The notes beneath the pieces were generated by a model. The model saw nothing but the letters and a program-made list of their open reading frames with translations. It did not search any database and was not told the origin of the DNA. 64,000 bases of DNA. Origin: Nitzschia sp. pyKryTriq1 (lineage: Eukaryota; Bacillariophyta; Bacillariophyceae; Bacillariales; Bacillariaceae). Location: NCBI GenBank assembly GCA_956465555.1, contig OY101116.1:2170001-2234000 (forward strand). Reading direction: 5' to 3'. Position numbers and translations under genes: made by a program. Of the stretch, positions 28,628 to 39,389 are shown one piece after another; the first letter of the stretch is position 1; each line of letters starts with the position of its first letter.

Positions 28628-31600
28628 ATGGTCAAATCCAAATCAGGACGACCAAAAGGAAAGAAGAACCAGGCCGGCCACAAAGCTGGTGGTGCTCGTC
28701 GAGGTTTGGCCTACGAGGAGCAAAAAAGAAGGAACCATGAAGCAACCATGCGTGTGTTCGATGAACGCATCCAACGCAACACTGAACGTCGTGCAGCGGA
28801 CCCAAAGCCAACCGATTGGATCCCTCATCCCATGAGCGAAGAGTCGCTCAAAGCTTCCCATGAACTATTGGAATTATCACTTTCTCATGCTTCCATGCCA
28901 GCCAGCCGTAATTTTGCCGATATCATTGATCCTGATTCAATGCCCGCCCATGAAAGTGATGATGCAGACATTGACTACGATACCGATGACGAGGAAGATG
29001 AATCGCCAACTGTCACACGCTTCCGGCAAGGCTACATGCCACCCAAGAATTCCATACTTGGCATTTACCTTGAGAGTGTTAGGAAGAAACTGGTTGCAAA
29101 ATTGTATTCAGCCTCAGTCCGAACAATTCCGTCTCCTTCGAATCCCCTACACTCGCCACTCAAGACGCCGAGTCCAAACGAGTTCTACACAGATATTGTC
29201 TGCCACATCCATGACCCCATCCGTCAGTCATGCGATGTAGAGCGTTATTTCTGCCCCTCGTGTGGAGAAAAATGCAAACTAGGGCAATGGCGATACCGCC
29301 CAGCATTTAATTGGGGGCAGATTGACTGGATATTCTACCGTCGTGTGGAATGCACAGCGACAAAGGCGTGCACTGGGGGAAAACAGTTGAGAAAGACATG
29401 GTCTACGATCGATCCTCGCTTCCTTGCAACGCTCCCTACGATTCCAGGTCGACATTTTGAGTGGATCTTCCCAGCGTCGGGCCCCGGCGTCCATGTCTCT
29501 ATGCAGCGCGCCCTCTCCATTTTGACTGGCGACGGCAATCTTCTTTACTCCAAGTTCGCTTCGATGGTGAATCAAATGATTAGACAGCAATATTATCTTG
29601 ATTATTTGGCGTACATGGCCAAACTGGAGGGTTGGTTGGCGAATTGGCCGACCCTTGAAGATTACAAGGGGACGCCTCCTCTACAAGCTATTGGCTACGA
29701 TGGGAGACCCATGAAACCCTTCTCTGCTTTCGGGCAAGTCGGAGAGTACAATGCCTTCCCCATGACTCCTAGGCTGGCTGAAGCGATTTTCAAAATAGAC
29801 ATGAAAGCTAGGCACGGGTACATGCAGGCCTCATTTCAAATGCGCCATGATGATACCTTGATGGCTGATGACACCCACAAGAATCCGAAGAAGATTTTTG
29901 TGAATACAAGTGGACGATCAAGGGTGCAGCCATTCTCTACGCTACAGACTACATTGTCAAGGAAGGGATTTGTAGTGCTCGCTCGATACAAGCACTCAAA
30001 AAGCCACCTCGAGGTAGACGCCATCCTACAAGGCATGAAGAAGGTTCGAGAGAATGCTGGTGCGCCGACTCTGGCTTATGTTCATGTGGACAACATACCG
30101 GATGCTCTACCATATGAAAGAACCTGGCCAGAGAAGTTAGTGAATGAGATTGATTTGTTTTCGCCAGACTCTGACCTGCCGTTATTGGAAAAAGTTGATC
30201 ATCTTTTCTTCAAGACGTGGGAGTCCGTTGACGAATATTTACTTTCCGTTCAAGAAGAGATAGCATCAAGCGGCACTGTTGTAGGATTGGATACTGAATT
30301 TTCGAATGGGACTGACTTGACGATGATAGCCATTTCATTTTCAGGTCTTCCAACTCTTGTTATTCACACAAAGTCCATGACAAAAATGCCAGAGCAGCTG
30401 CAAGGAATACTGGAGAATACGAGATTCCAATTTGTTGCGAGAAACATTGGCACAGATTGTTCAATGATCGAGAAGGAGTATGGGATCGTAGTCCCTCGTC
30501 GTCGTGAGCTTCGAGATCTCGTCCTTGAAGATAGACCCGAATATGGGCAACGGGCGTTTGGTGGTACTGGAATAGAAAACCTCGTCAAAGTATACCTTGG
30601 AATTCGTCTTCCAGTAACCAAGGAGGTGGGACAAAGATTCGACTATGGTATTCCGGCAGATCAAATCCCAAGGGATCTGATCTACTATGTGGCGTGTGAC
30701 GCCCACTTCCATCGGGACATAGCAAGTCGCGCCATTGAATCCATTCGAGCTAGACTAGATTCGAACTCACTTCCAGCACCGGTTACAGCTCTGAAGGAGG
30801 GTTCCGACGTTTTTCTTCTAAGATATGGCAAACGTAGTGCCAAGGGCCGCGTCGAATTCGTTGCATCCAATGGTTCTCAGCAAAAATGGGGAAAGGAAAC
30901 TGTCGGGAAAGGGAAGGCACTTGTTCGGATCACTCATGTAATTGTTCCTGGATACAAGCCGCCCATCATGTTCCGTCATTCTTCGGATGATCACTTGAGT
31001 TGGGCCAAGGATGAGACGTTGGGCACTCTGTGGGATCGCCTTGGTGGCAATTTAGTCGTCGCCGTCAAGACTGGCAATGTCGAGCTACTCGAGGCGCCGG
31101 ACAGCAAAGCAACGATTCCAGCACCGACGCAGACTGCTACCACTAGTAGAAAAGCCCCCCCTGCCTCGGTCACGAAGAAGAGCCATGATAGCGAGATCTC
31201 CAAAGGAGGAAACTCGGACAAGTCGGCCGACAGCGAAGGAGACGGCGACAAAGGAGACGACGACGACCGAAAAGTTGTTCCACGGTACTCTCGTAATCTG
31301 AGAGACATCTTCCATCAATTCCACTGCATTCCACTCCCAAGGAAGACGCTCATTGTAGTCACTATTTATTCTTTGGTCGTTGCTGCGACATATGTTCGTA
31401 ACCAAGACGATCTGAAAGCAGTGATGGAAGTGCTGGAGTCGAAGGGGGTCAGCGATTTGGAGGAGCATGAATACTGGAACAAGGATTACTGGCGGAGCCG
31501 TGTTCGGAGTGTTCCGCCCGATGCCGCCACTCATTCAAGAAATATTCGCGAGATTCACCAATTGATCCGATCGGAAAAGGAGTTTGAGAAATATCTCACA

Positions 31601-33559
31601 CCAGCGCTGCACAAATGGTTCGAGACTTTTGCTGATCTTGCCGAGCGCGGACACTACCAGCCACCAAGCGATACTCCGTTGTTCGCCATCACAGACTATG
31701 ATGTCGATGGACTGCCCGTTTATGCTTCTCTTTCAGGGACATGCAGAAATGAGGCGGTACATCAAAAGTATTACGACTTGATCGGATCGTACGCCGTGGG
31801 GGTAATGACTGCCCATTACCTGTCGGTGATACGCTCGTTCCGATGGAATATCGCCACAGGTATAAAACGATGCGGTGAGCCAGACTTTGGAATGGACCAC
31901 CTGTACATCATTGATGAGATCCAATTTTTTACGTTAAAAATTTTCACCAAGCACATATGGCCCGGTCATTTGAATATGCTGGACTTTGCAGCTGTGGATT
32001 TCATCTCTGTTGGTGTCGGTCCTCTGAATTTCTGCGATGCACACGTCAAAATGGGGAAGCCGCGCGCATCGTTGTCGAGCGATTATAAGTTCATGGCAGA
32101 GATGGAGGGCGTCGAGCTTCCGCCTTTGCCGATCAAAGGGCATGACGAGTCCAAGCTTTTCAACAGACTTATGAAGGAGCGTACTCAGAAAGGAAAGGGT
32201 ACCAGCAGTGACGACCTCTGGGACTGGATGGCCCGTGAATTCTTGCGTCTGGCCGATGGAAAAACTATCTTTCCGAAATTGCCACAGCTCTTGAAATCTC
32301 ACTACACAACATGGAAGTATTCCAGATTGCTACAAGCATTCAAAGAGCGAGTAAAGGAGCCCGTGAAAATTCTAAAAAGGAAATTCCATGCACAGAGAGT
32401 CGACCCTCCAATGATCGAGACGCTGCAGCCGTATTCCACGCCAGCCTCACGGATTATGAAGACAGAGCTTCCAGAAAAGGCTAACTTTGTACCACCTGTC
32501 GCCTGTCCGGGTCAGAAAAAGTTTGTTGGGTCTCAAAGACCAAGTGGTGCACAATCAGCGGAACAAGACATTTCAAGACGGCCAAGCCTTCTTGACCAAA
32601 AGATACTCAGGAAGTACGCCGCAGTTTGCGCCAATTTCCCAAGATGTCAGCTCCAAGCGGGAGTGTGTGGTGGGTACACCAGAGAGAAATGCTGTCTCTT
32701 TGAGGACTCTTGGATTCAGGAGAGTACAAGTAGTAGTGCTGCCAAGAAAGAGCGTGAGGCTCAAATTAGAAAGGAACGATGCTTCTTGGCGAAGTACTCC
32801 AAGAGAAGGAGACTTGGCCATGAGGAAGCTGCGACAGTAGAGATTAGCGACCGGATGGCCATAAATGGGCCATATCGGGTCAGCATTGGCATGCTTGTCG
32901 TATCCAGCCATGATGCTGCCCCGCTTCTCCGAACAGGGGCACTGATCAACGATAATATCGTTTCTGCATATTCAAACCTTCTTTGCCATTTGGCCCAAAA
33001 GACAGGGATCAAGCTTAGGGTCGTACCCCCTAATTTTCTGCCATTCCTAGAAGCCAATGGCTGGGAAGGCGTTTACAACTACATGAACCTAACTCGCTCA
33101 GGTGCACCCAGCTGGGATAGTGCTGATCTTGTATTCATCCCATGCTTCTTTGGAAACAATCAGAGCGGGCACTGGACTGCCTTCGTTCTTTGGAAGCACA
33201 ACGGCACTATCACACCCTTGTACATGGACAGCTTAAAAAGCTATCGGAGGGAAACTGTGGTCGATCAGCGTTTCCGAAAAATGCCAATGTTCCCAGAACA
33301 ACCAGTGTGCATGATGTCAACTCCTCAACAATGCTCCTCCTCCAACGACTGCGCAGTTTTTACGCTGCTCTTTTTTGCAGGCTTCTTACAAGCATATTCC
33401 TCCAAGAACGAGCAGCAGCAAACGGCACCTATTGCAATTGAAATAACGACTACCGCTGAGACTTTTGGCATGGAGGGTAGACGCCATATACTGGAGGCGA
33501 TAAAAGGTCATTATATTGACCTCGTACGTGCCACTCAATATCTGAAAATAAAAATGTAA
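28628..33559 (+). CDS. Transposase-like protein with embedded DEDDy exonuclease and C-terminal Ulp1 protease
   Basis: One open frame of 1643 aa without introns. Residues 1-60 are basic (KSKSGRPKGKKNQ). Two paired-cysteine clusters (FCPSCGEKC 208-215 and ECTATKAC 241-248) resemble a zinc-binding domain. An RNase H-like transposase core is suggested by Asp414/415 (LMADDTHK), Asp488 (AYVHVDNI) and Glu1042 (SGTCRNEAVHQK) with FRWNI after it. Between the second Asp and the Glu sits a WRN-type 3'-5' exonuclease: Asp555/Glu557 (GLDTEF), Asp610 (NIGTD) and Tyr687-x3-Asp691 (YVACD), the DEDDy pattern. Residues about 1422-1640 are a C48 cysteine protease: His1515 (GHWTAF), Asp1534 (YMDSL), Gln1567/1568 and Cys1575 (NDCAVF). 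All key residues are present. Flanking repeats suggest an autonomous DNA transposon, recent or domesticated; I cannot name its superfamily. Confidence 0.8.
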   Translation: MVKSKSGRPKGKKNQAGHKAGGARRGLAYEEQKRRNHEATMRVFDERIQRNTERRAADPKPTDWIPHPMSEESLKASHELLELSLSHASMPASRNFADIIDPDSMPAHESDDADIDYDTDDEEDESPTVTRFRQGYMPPKNSILGIYLESVRKKLVAKLYSASVRTIPSPSNPLHSPLKTPSPNEFYTDIVCHIHDPIRQSCDVERYFCPSCGEKCKLGQWRYRPAFNWGQIDWIFYRRVECTATKACTGGKQLRKTWSTIDPRFLATLPTIPGRHFEWIFPASGPGVHVSMQRALSILTGDGNLLYSKFASMVNQMIRQQYYLDYLAYMAKLEGWLANWPTLEDYKGTPPLQAIGYDGRPMKPFSAFGQVGEYNAFPMTPRLAEAIFKIDMKARHGYMQASFQMRHDDTLMADDTHKNPKKIFVNTSGRSRVQPFSTLQTTLSRKGFVVLARYKHSKSHLEVDAILQGMKKVRENAGAPTLAYVHVDNIPDALPYERTWPEKLVNEIDLFSPDSDLPLLEKVDHLFFKTWESVDEYLLSVQEEIASSGTVVGLDTEFSNGTDLTMIAISFSGLPTLVIHTKSMTKMPEQLQGILENTRFQFVARNIGTDCSMIEKEYGIVVPRRRELRDLVLEDRPEYGQRAFGGTGIENLVKVYLGIRLPVTKEVGQRFDYGIPADQIPRDLIYYVACDAHFHRDIASRAIESIRARLDSNSLPAPVTALKEGSDVFLLRYGKRSAKGRVEFVASNGSQQKWGKETVGKGKALVRITHVIVPGYKPPIMFRHSSDDHLSWAKDETLGTLWDRLGGNLVVAVKTGNVELLEAPDSKATIPAPTQTATTSRKAPPASVTKKSHDSEISKGGNSDKSADSEGDGDKGDDDDRKVVPRYSRNLRDIFHQFHCIPLPRKTLIVVTIYSLVVAATYVRNQDDLKAVMEVLESKGVSDLEEHEYWNKDYWRSRVRSVPPDAATHSRNIREIHQLIRSEKEFEKYLTPALHKWFETFADLAERGHYQPPSDTPLFAITDYDVDGLPVYASLSGTCRNEAVHQKYYDLIGSYAVGVMTAHYLSVIRSFRWNIATGIKRCGEPDFGMDHLYIIDEIQFFTLKIFTKHIWPGHLNMLDFAAVDFISVGVGPLNFCDAHVKMGKPRASLSSDYKFMAEMEGVELPPLPIKGHDESKLFNRLMKERTQKGKGTSSDDLWDWMAREFLRLADGKTIFPKLPQLLKSHYTTWKYSRLLQAFKERVKEPVKILKRKFHAQRVDPPMIETLQPYSTPASRIMKTELPEKANFVPPVACPGQKKFVGSQRPSGAQSAEQDISRRPSLLDQKILRKYAAVCANFPRCQLQAGVCGGYTREKCCLFEDSWIQESTSSSAAKKEREAQIRKERCFLAKYSKRRRLGHEEAATVEISDRMAINGPYRVSIGMLVVSSHDAAPLLRTGALINDNIVSAYSNLLCHLAQKTGIKLRVVPPNFLPFLEANGWEGVYNYMNLTRSGAPSWDSADLVFIPCFFGNNQSGHWTAFVLWKHNGTITPLYMDSLKSYRRETVVDQRFRKMPMFPEQPVCMMSTPQQCSSSNDCAVFTLLFFAGFLQAYSSKNEQQQTAPIAIEITTTAETFGMEGRRHILEAIKGHYIDLVRATQYLKIKM

Positions 33560-33840
33560 TCAATGGTATCTCAATGGAATCTCACCATAGGAAACAGTCA
33601 ATTGAAAACATGAAACATTTAAATTGTAACGCATGTCAATAAGAAATAAAAATAGATTAATTTAATATAAAATCGCCTCGATTAATGTAAGGAAATATAT
33701 TATTTAACAATCCTTCATTGATCAAACTATGTAAAAACACCCGTATTAATATTGCAATTCAAGAATGCTCGCATAAAAAATGTGTACGAACAACTAAAAA
33801 TGTAGACGTGTTGTTTTTGTTGTGTTGTTGTCGTTACCAC
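33560..33840. other. AT-rich tail downstream of the transposase-like gene
   Basis: About 280 bp clearly richer in A and T than the surrounding genome (TTAATTTAATATAAAATCG, ATATATTATTTAAC). No coding signal is seen. It leads into the first 32-bp flanking repeat and the 41-bp tandem array. Confidence 0.7.
33764..33795 (+). repeat. 32-bp direct repeat, left copy, flanking the tandem array
   Basis: A 32-bp segment starting AATGCTCGCATAAAAAATG and ending CGAACAACT is repeated exactly at 34357-34388. The two copies bracket the 41-bp array. Confidence 0.9.
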
Positions 33841-34332
33841 ATGAATGTACAACAATGTCTATTACTAGCGCTATCGCGTGAATGAATGTACAACAATGTC
33901 TATTACTAGCGCTATCGCGTGAATGAATGTACAACAATGTCTATTACTAGCGCTATCGCGTGCTCGAATGTACAACAATGTCTATTACTAGCGCTATCGC
34001 GTGAATGAATGTACAACAATGTCTATTACTAGCGCTATCGCGTGCTCGAATGTACAACAATGTCTATTACTAGCGCTATCGCGCGAACGAATGTACAACA
34101 ATGTCTATTACTAGCGCTATCGCGTGAATGAATGTACAACAATGTCTATTACTAGCGCTATCGCGTGCTCGAATGTACAACAATGTCTGTTACTAGCGCT
34201 ATCGCGCGAACGAATGTACAACAATGTCTATTACTAGCGCTATCGCGTGGATAAAAATAAAATAATGTCTGTTACTAGCGCTATCGCGTGAATGAATGTA
34301 CAACAATGTCTATTACTAGTGCTATCGCGTGG
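33841..34332. repeat. Tandem array, 12 copies of a 41-bp unit
   Basis: Twelve units of exactly 41 bp (starts at 33841, 33882, 33923 and so on to 34292). The core TATTACTAGCGCTATCGCG is nearly invariant and includes the palindrome TAGCGCTA. The variable part between copies takes forms TGAATGA, TGCTCGA and CGAACGA. The order TGAATGA, TGCTCGA, CGAACGA repeats twice in succession, which shows a 123-bp higher-order unit. A degenerate partial unit follows to about 34356. The position at the 3' side of the transposase-like gene suggests a subterminal repeat of that element. Confidence 0.95.
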
Positions 34333-34356
34333 TTTTCGCGTGCTCGAATGTACAAT

Positions 34357-34388
34357 AATGCTCGCATAAAAAATGTGTACGAACAACT
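34357..34388 (+). repeat. 32-bp direct repeat, right copy, flanking the tandem array
   Basis: Exact copy of 33764-33795. It lies directly after the last degenerate 41-bp unit. Confidence 0.9.
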
Positions 34389-35065
34389 GGAAGATGCGCG
34401 CGTGAATTCCGAAAATTTTCGGGGTGGAGGTTGCTGCCCCTAGAGTAGACCCCCGCTTTCCTGTGGAATCCGCCCCCAAACGGGGCCCAAGTCGAGTCAA
34501 GTCAGTCAAGGGACTCCGAGACCGACTCCAACGCATTCTCCGGGTTCCAACGTATTTTCTGCGCGATGGAGTTTTTGATTTCAAAATCAACTTTCGGTCG
34601 GACTAATCGGTGAGAATGACTCCGACAGCTTCTCCGACAGCGGCTAGTAAATTTCACCTTTTCCCCTCTTTTCAAAAAGTCCAGGGCACACAGGTCAAAT
34701 ATGTGCCCTGCCGCGGGGGTCACAAAATCTGACTGGCGGGGCTGACGCTGCTGGGAATCTGATCGATCACTTTCGAACGACGTGGTGGATTGATGTTTTT
34801 CGGCGTTTTACAGGGCCGGTAGCACCGATACTAGCATCCGACAGTGCACCCAATGCGCCACACCAGCTAGCGGGACCCGGTACATGTGGCATTACGGTAC
34901 CTGGTACTCGTACCGTACGAACAACTTCGAAGTCGGCGGAGCTACACAAGAAGACACAACCCAATAATCGGACGGATCTCCGATTTGACTTGGTTGTTCT
35001 TATAATTTCTGCCCATACGAGGCACAGCTTTCGGGAAATACCATTGCAGGAAATAAGACAACAAA
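34389..35065. other. Intergenic region between repeat array and ABC transporter
   Basis: Holds the right arm of the 14-bp inverted repeat and a cluster of GAGTC/GACTC words (34495-34640). GGTACCTGGTACTCGTACCG-type sequence is at 34880-34920. The short frames here (34424..34606 plus; 34240..34590 minus) have no recognisable domains. Confidence 0.55.
34521..34534 (-). repeat. Right arm of inverted repeat bracketing the transposase-like gene
   Basis: ACCGACTCCAACGC is the exact reverse complement of 28478-28491. The orientation (reading inward from both sides) is that of a terminal inverted repeat spanning about 6.06 kb. Both the gene and the 41-bp array lie between the arms. Confidence 0.5.
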
Positions 35066-38000
35066 ATGGTTCAAGAACAGCCAAAGGCTAATCCAGAAGA
35101 AGACGAAAAGTCTTACGAGTATTCGGGTGTGCCCGAGGAACGCGCCTGGTTCGTTTCAAGGCTTTTCTTTGCGTGGGAAAGGCCTCTGTTCCGACGGGCC
35201 AACCGGCTGCATAGGAAAGGCAAGGCGTTGGAGCAAGATGACTTGCTGCCACTTCCAAGAATGGACCTTGGCGATATTATCGGTCCAAAGTTTGAAGAGG
35301 CGTGGAATAAAAGAGCTGGTGGGGACAAACCTACAGTGAAGAAGCTCGACGATTTGAAGGGTGACAATGAACAGAGCACTATCAGACTCCGACAATCTCT
35401 CCTAGACATCATGGGTCCCCGTTTCTACATAGCAGGTTTGATCAAACTGTTAAACAGCTCGCTGCAATTCTGCTTCCCCTTGTTACTGAATGCCATATTG
35501 AAGTTCATCGAAGAGACTCAAAGTGGCGCCATCGAACCAACGGCACCTTGGTATGACCTGTATCGGGGATATTGGTTGTCTGCCATCTTGCTTCTTGCTA
35601 TGGGAAGTAAGGCTGTGACAGAAAACGCATATTTTCATAGCATTATCCGCTGCGGATTCCAAGCAAAGACGGCTATTTCGGTCGCAGTCTACAATAAGAG
35701 CTTGCGATTGACCAACGCAGAACGCCAAACGACAACGCTAGGTACGTCAGACACTATCTGCCGAGGTCTCATCAGCAACATCCTGTATTCAACACTGACA
35801 GCTTTTTCTCTCTGGTCCAGGTGAACTTGTCAATCTTATGCAAGTTGATGCGTCGAAAATTGAAATGTTCTTCCCGCAGATACACGTTCTGTGGGACGGC
35901 ATGTTCCAAATCGTAGGCTACATGACAATCCTTTATTCATTGATTGGGTGGCCATGTTTTGCTGGTCTTGTTATTATGATCTTTGCAGGACCTGTCCAGG
36001 GAGTGGTAATGAAGAAATTATTTGGCTTGAACAGAAAGATGGTTAAGCACACTGACGCCCGAGTCGAGGCCACAAATGAGGCGCTACAAGGCATTCAGAG
36101 CGTCAAAATGCAGACCTGGGAAGAGGAAATTATGTCTCGTATCACTGGAAAGAGATCTGAGGAATTGAAATATTTGAGGGAGGCAGCCTACCTTCGTGGA
36201 TTCTCCCGGGCGTACATGAGTGCACTGCCTGGTCTGGTCGCTGTCTGCTCATTTGTCGTTTACGCCCTTTGGGGTCCAAGCAGTGACATTTCGCCAGCCA
36301 CTCTTTTTTCGGCATTGGTAGCATTCGATCAACTCCGCTTCCCTTTGATGTTCTATCCCATGGCGCTGGCACAACTTGTTCAAGCCAAGGTTAGCGCAGC
36401 TCGCGTGGAGGTATTCCTAGGCTTGAAGGAAATTGCCCACGGTGAGGCTTTAGGTGGAGGCACGTACGTAAGAGAAGAAGACGCAGACGCAAAAGGAGAA
36501 ATCATTGTCCAGGATGCTGAGGTGTACTGGAGCGACCCTGATATTCCATTAGAATCAGAGCCTGACAAAAGCGACGACGACTCTTCGACGGCGGCGACGT
36601 CGAAAGACCTGAGCGAAAAGAATGCAGGCTCCGAAGATTTGGAATCAGAATCCCAGGGTCCTGTCTATCCAAAGCCTGCTCTAAACGGCGTGAGCTTGCA
36701 AGTAAGGCATGGTGAACTATGTGCTGTAGTTGGTCGCGTGGCCAGCGGCAAGAGCACGTTGTGCGCCGCCGTGCTTAATGAAACGTTCTTGAAGAGTGGA
36801 AGCATTTCTCTCAAAGGCTCTGTAGCATATGCTGCTCAGTCACCTTGGATTCTGAATGCGACTGTAAGAGAAAACATCCTTTTCGGTAAACCTATGGACG
36901 AGGAACGATACAGAAAGGTCCTCAAGGTCTGCCAGCTTGAACATGATTTGGCTATGCTCGAGGATGGTGACCTGACTGATATCGGTGAAAGGGGGATAAA
37001 TCTATCGGGTGGCCAGAAGGCACGCGTCAGTGTGGCTCGGGCAGCGTACTCGGATGCCGAAACCGTACTTTTCGATGATCCTTTGTCCGCGCTTGATCCC
37101 GAGGTCGCCAAACAGCTTTTCATGGACTGCATTGTTCAGTTTATGAAAGGAAAAACCCGCCTGTTAGTGACGAATCAGATCCAGTTCCTAAGTTCATGTG
37201 ACACAGTAGTGGCATTACGCAAAGGAGACGTAATCGAAACAGGTACCTACGCAGATCTCGTTGCGGACGAAAAAAGTGAGGTCAACCGCTTGCTTGCAAA
37301 ATCATCAATGGGAAAATCAAAGAGGGATATCGGGGCAAAGGAGAGGGAAACTGGCACTGAAAAGAAACCAGAGCACGCGCCTGATCCGATGATTAACAAG
37401 GAGAAGAAGGCTCTCGTGACGAAAGAAGAGCGCAACATTGGTGCCGTCTCGCTTTCTGTTTATCTGAAGTACATGAAAGCAGGAGGAGGCTTCGTAAAGT
37501 TTGCTCTTGTCTATCTTGGTTTCGTTCTGTCAGTTGGGAACGGTCTAGCAACGAGCTCCTGGATTTCGTATTGGACAACAGATCCTAACTATGACAAACA
37601 CTCAGAAGCCTTTTATCTTGGAATCTATTTCATGCTTGCAGTCACACTCGGCATTGTGACGTTCATTCGGGCCTTCCTACTTTCTACTTTCGGTGTCAAC
37701 GCATCCGAGACTCTACACACCAATCTGTTGAATTCTGTGCTCAGGGCGCCTCAAAGTTTCTTTGACACTACACCTCTGGGTCGAATTCTTTCTCGATTCT
37801 CCAAGGACATCTACTCAATTGACCTGGAGCTGGCCGACATGTTGGATTTTTTCCTTTTCTGCACTTTGCAAGTCCTTACTTCACTCGGAACAATTCTTTT
37901 TGTCACTCCGTGGTTCGGCGTTGCTGTTATCCCCCTAGGATTCGTCTATTTCCGAATTCTGAACTTCTTTCGCGCAGTGTCCCGTGAAACCAAGCGACTT

Positions 38001-39389
38001 GACAGTATTGCCCGATCTCCTGTCTTTGCGCATTTTTCGGAAGTAAGTTTTACCCGCTTGATGCCTGGTGTATTGTGAGTTGATTTTTATTGCTAATCAC
38101 ATTGTCTGTTTCATCTACAGACGTTGGGCGGACTTTCGACCATTCGAGCATTTGGGCAGTCAGATAGATTCAAGGAGGAGTTCGAAGGAAAAGTGAATTG
38201 CAACACCAGGGCATACTACAATAACAAGTCAGCAGACCGTTGGCTTTCGGTGCGCTTGGAGCTAATCGGCTCGATTGTCGCTGGATGTGCAGCTTTCTTT
38301 GCAACCCAAGTTGCAATCTCCACTACTAAATCAGGAAGTATCAACAGCAACTTTGCCTCGCTGGCTGGTTTGTCGCTTACTTTTGCGATCTCATTGACTG
38401 GGCTGCTTCAATGGTGTGTTCGAAGCTTTGCACAACTGGAGGCAGCTATGAATTCCAGTGAACGTATCCTCTACTACTCCGAAGAAATTCCGCAAGAAGC
38501 GCCATGGACGTCCGAAGAACTGGAGAAGAAGGCGTCTGGAATGGATACTTCTCCCTCGGATCCTGCCACTTACGCAGTTGTTGCATCTGGAGGCAGTCCC
38601 GCCAAATATGCCGCTAGCTGGCCGTCTACCGGAGCACTTACGCTCAACAACTTGCGAATGAGATATCGTCCTGACACGCCTCTTGTGCTGAAAGGACTGA
38701 ATGTTTCTATTGCTGGTGGAGAAAGGATCGGGGTTGTTGGTCGCACCGGGTCTGGAAAGTCATCGCTGCTGTTGACTTTGCTTCGTCTAGTGGAGCCTGA
38801 CCTCGATGCGGACAGCGAGAAGTACGAAGCGCCCATGACGATCGATGGTATCGACACGCTCCGTATTGGTCTCCGAGAGCTACGCTCCAAGCTTGGAATT
38901 ATTCCACAGAATCCTGTCTTGTTTTCTGGTACCATCCGAAGCAATATGGATCCATTTGCGCAATATTCCGACGACCAGATTTGGAATGCACTAGAGCAAT
39001 GCGGCCTCAAGGCTTCGGTGGAAGGAATGCCCGGTGAACTGGGGTCTACTGTTGCCGAGTACGGCTCCAACCTGAGTGCCGGGATGAGACAAATGCTTGT
39101 AATGGGTCGTGCTCTTCTGAAGCAGTGTCGAATATTGCTCCTAGACGAAGCTACATCATCGGTTGATTTTGAAACAGACAAAGAAATTCAAAGAACGCTG
39201 AGGGAAGCCTTTAAGAACACTACTGTTCTCACCATTGCCCACCGAATCAATACTATCATGGACAGCGACAAAATCCTGGTCATGAAGGACGGGTTTGTGG
39301 CTGAGTACGCCCCTCCTCAAGAACTCTTGAAAGATGAAAATAGTATATTTTCCGAAATTGTTCGCCACGCTCAGTCAGAAGAGAACTAG
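35066..39389 (+). CDS. ABC transporter, subfamily C (MRP type)
   Basis: Three exons: 35066..35741, 35821..38042 and 38121..39389, with introns of 79 and 78 bp; 1388 aa. The layout is TMD1-NBD1-TMD2-NBD2 without the extra N-terminal TMD0 of long MRPs. Junctions read TTTLG-ELVNLMQVDASKIE and FAHFSE-TLGGLSTIRAFG, both classic ABCC blocks. NBD1 has Walker A GRVASGKST (about residue 529), signature LSGGQKARVSVARA and Walker B VLFDDPLSALD, with Asp in place of the catalytic Glu as is normal for ABCC NBD1. NBD2 has GRTGSGKSS (about 1172), LSAGMRQMLVMGRALL and ILLLDEATSSVD. Such pumps export glutathione or other conjugates at the vacuolar or plasma membrane. The substrate cannot be told. An acidic linker follows TMD1 and a basic linker follows NBD1. 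Confidence 0.95.

Noticed and set aside
28628-33559. Polinton- or virus-type element because of the cysteine protease
   Set aside because: No capsid, packaging ATPase or polymerase B is seen. The protease has Ulp1-type spacing and the rest is transposase-like, so a plain DNA transposon is the better reading.
33841-34332. CRISPR array
   Set aside because: Regular 41-bp repeats, but the spacer part is nearly the same in all units and there are no cas genes; this is a eukaryotic minisatellite.
34240-34606. Short frames on both strands after the tandem array
   Set aside because: They run through the repeat array and the GAGTC-rich region and show no domain.
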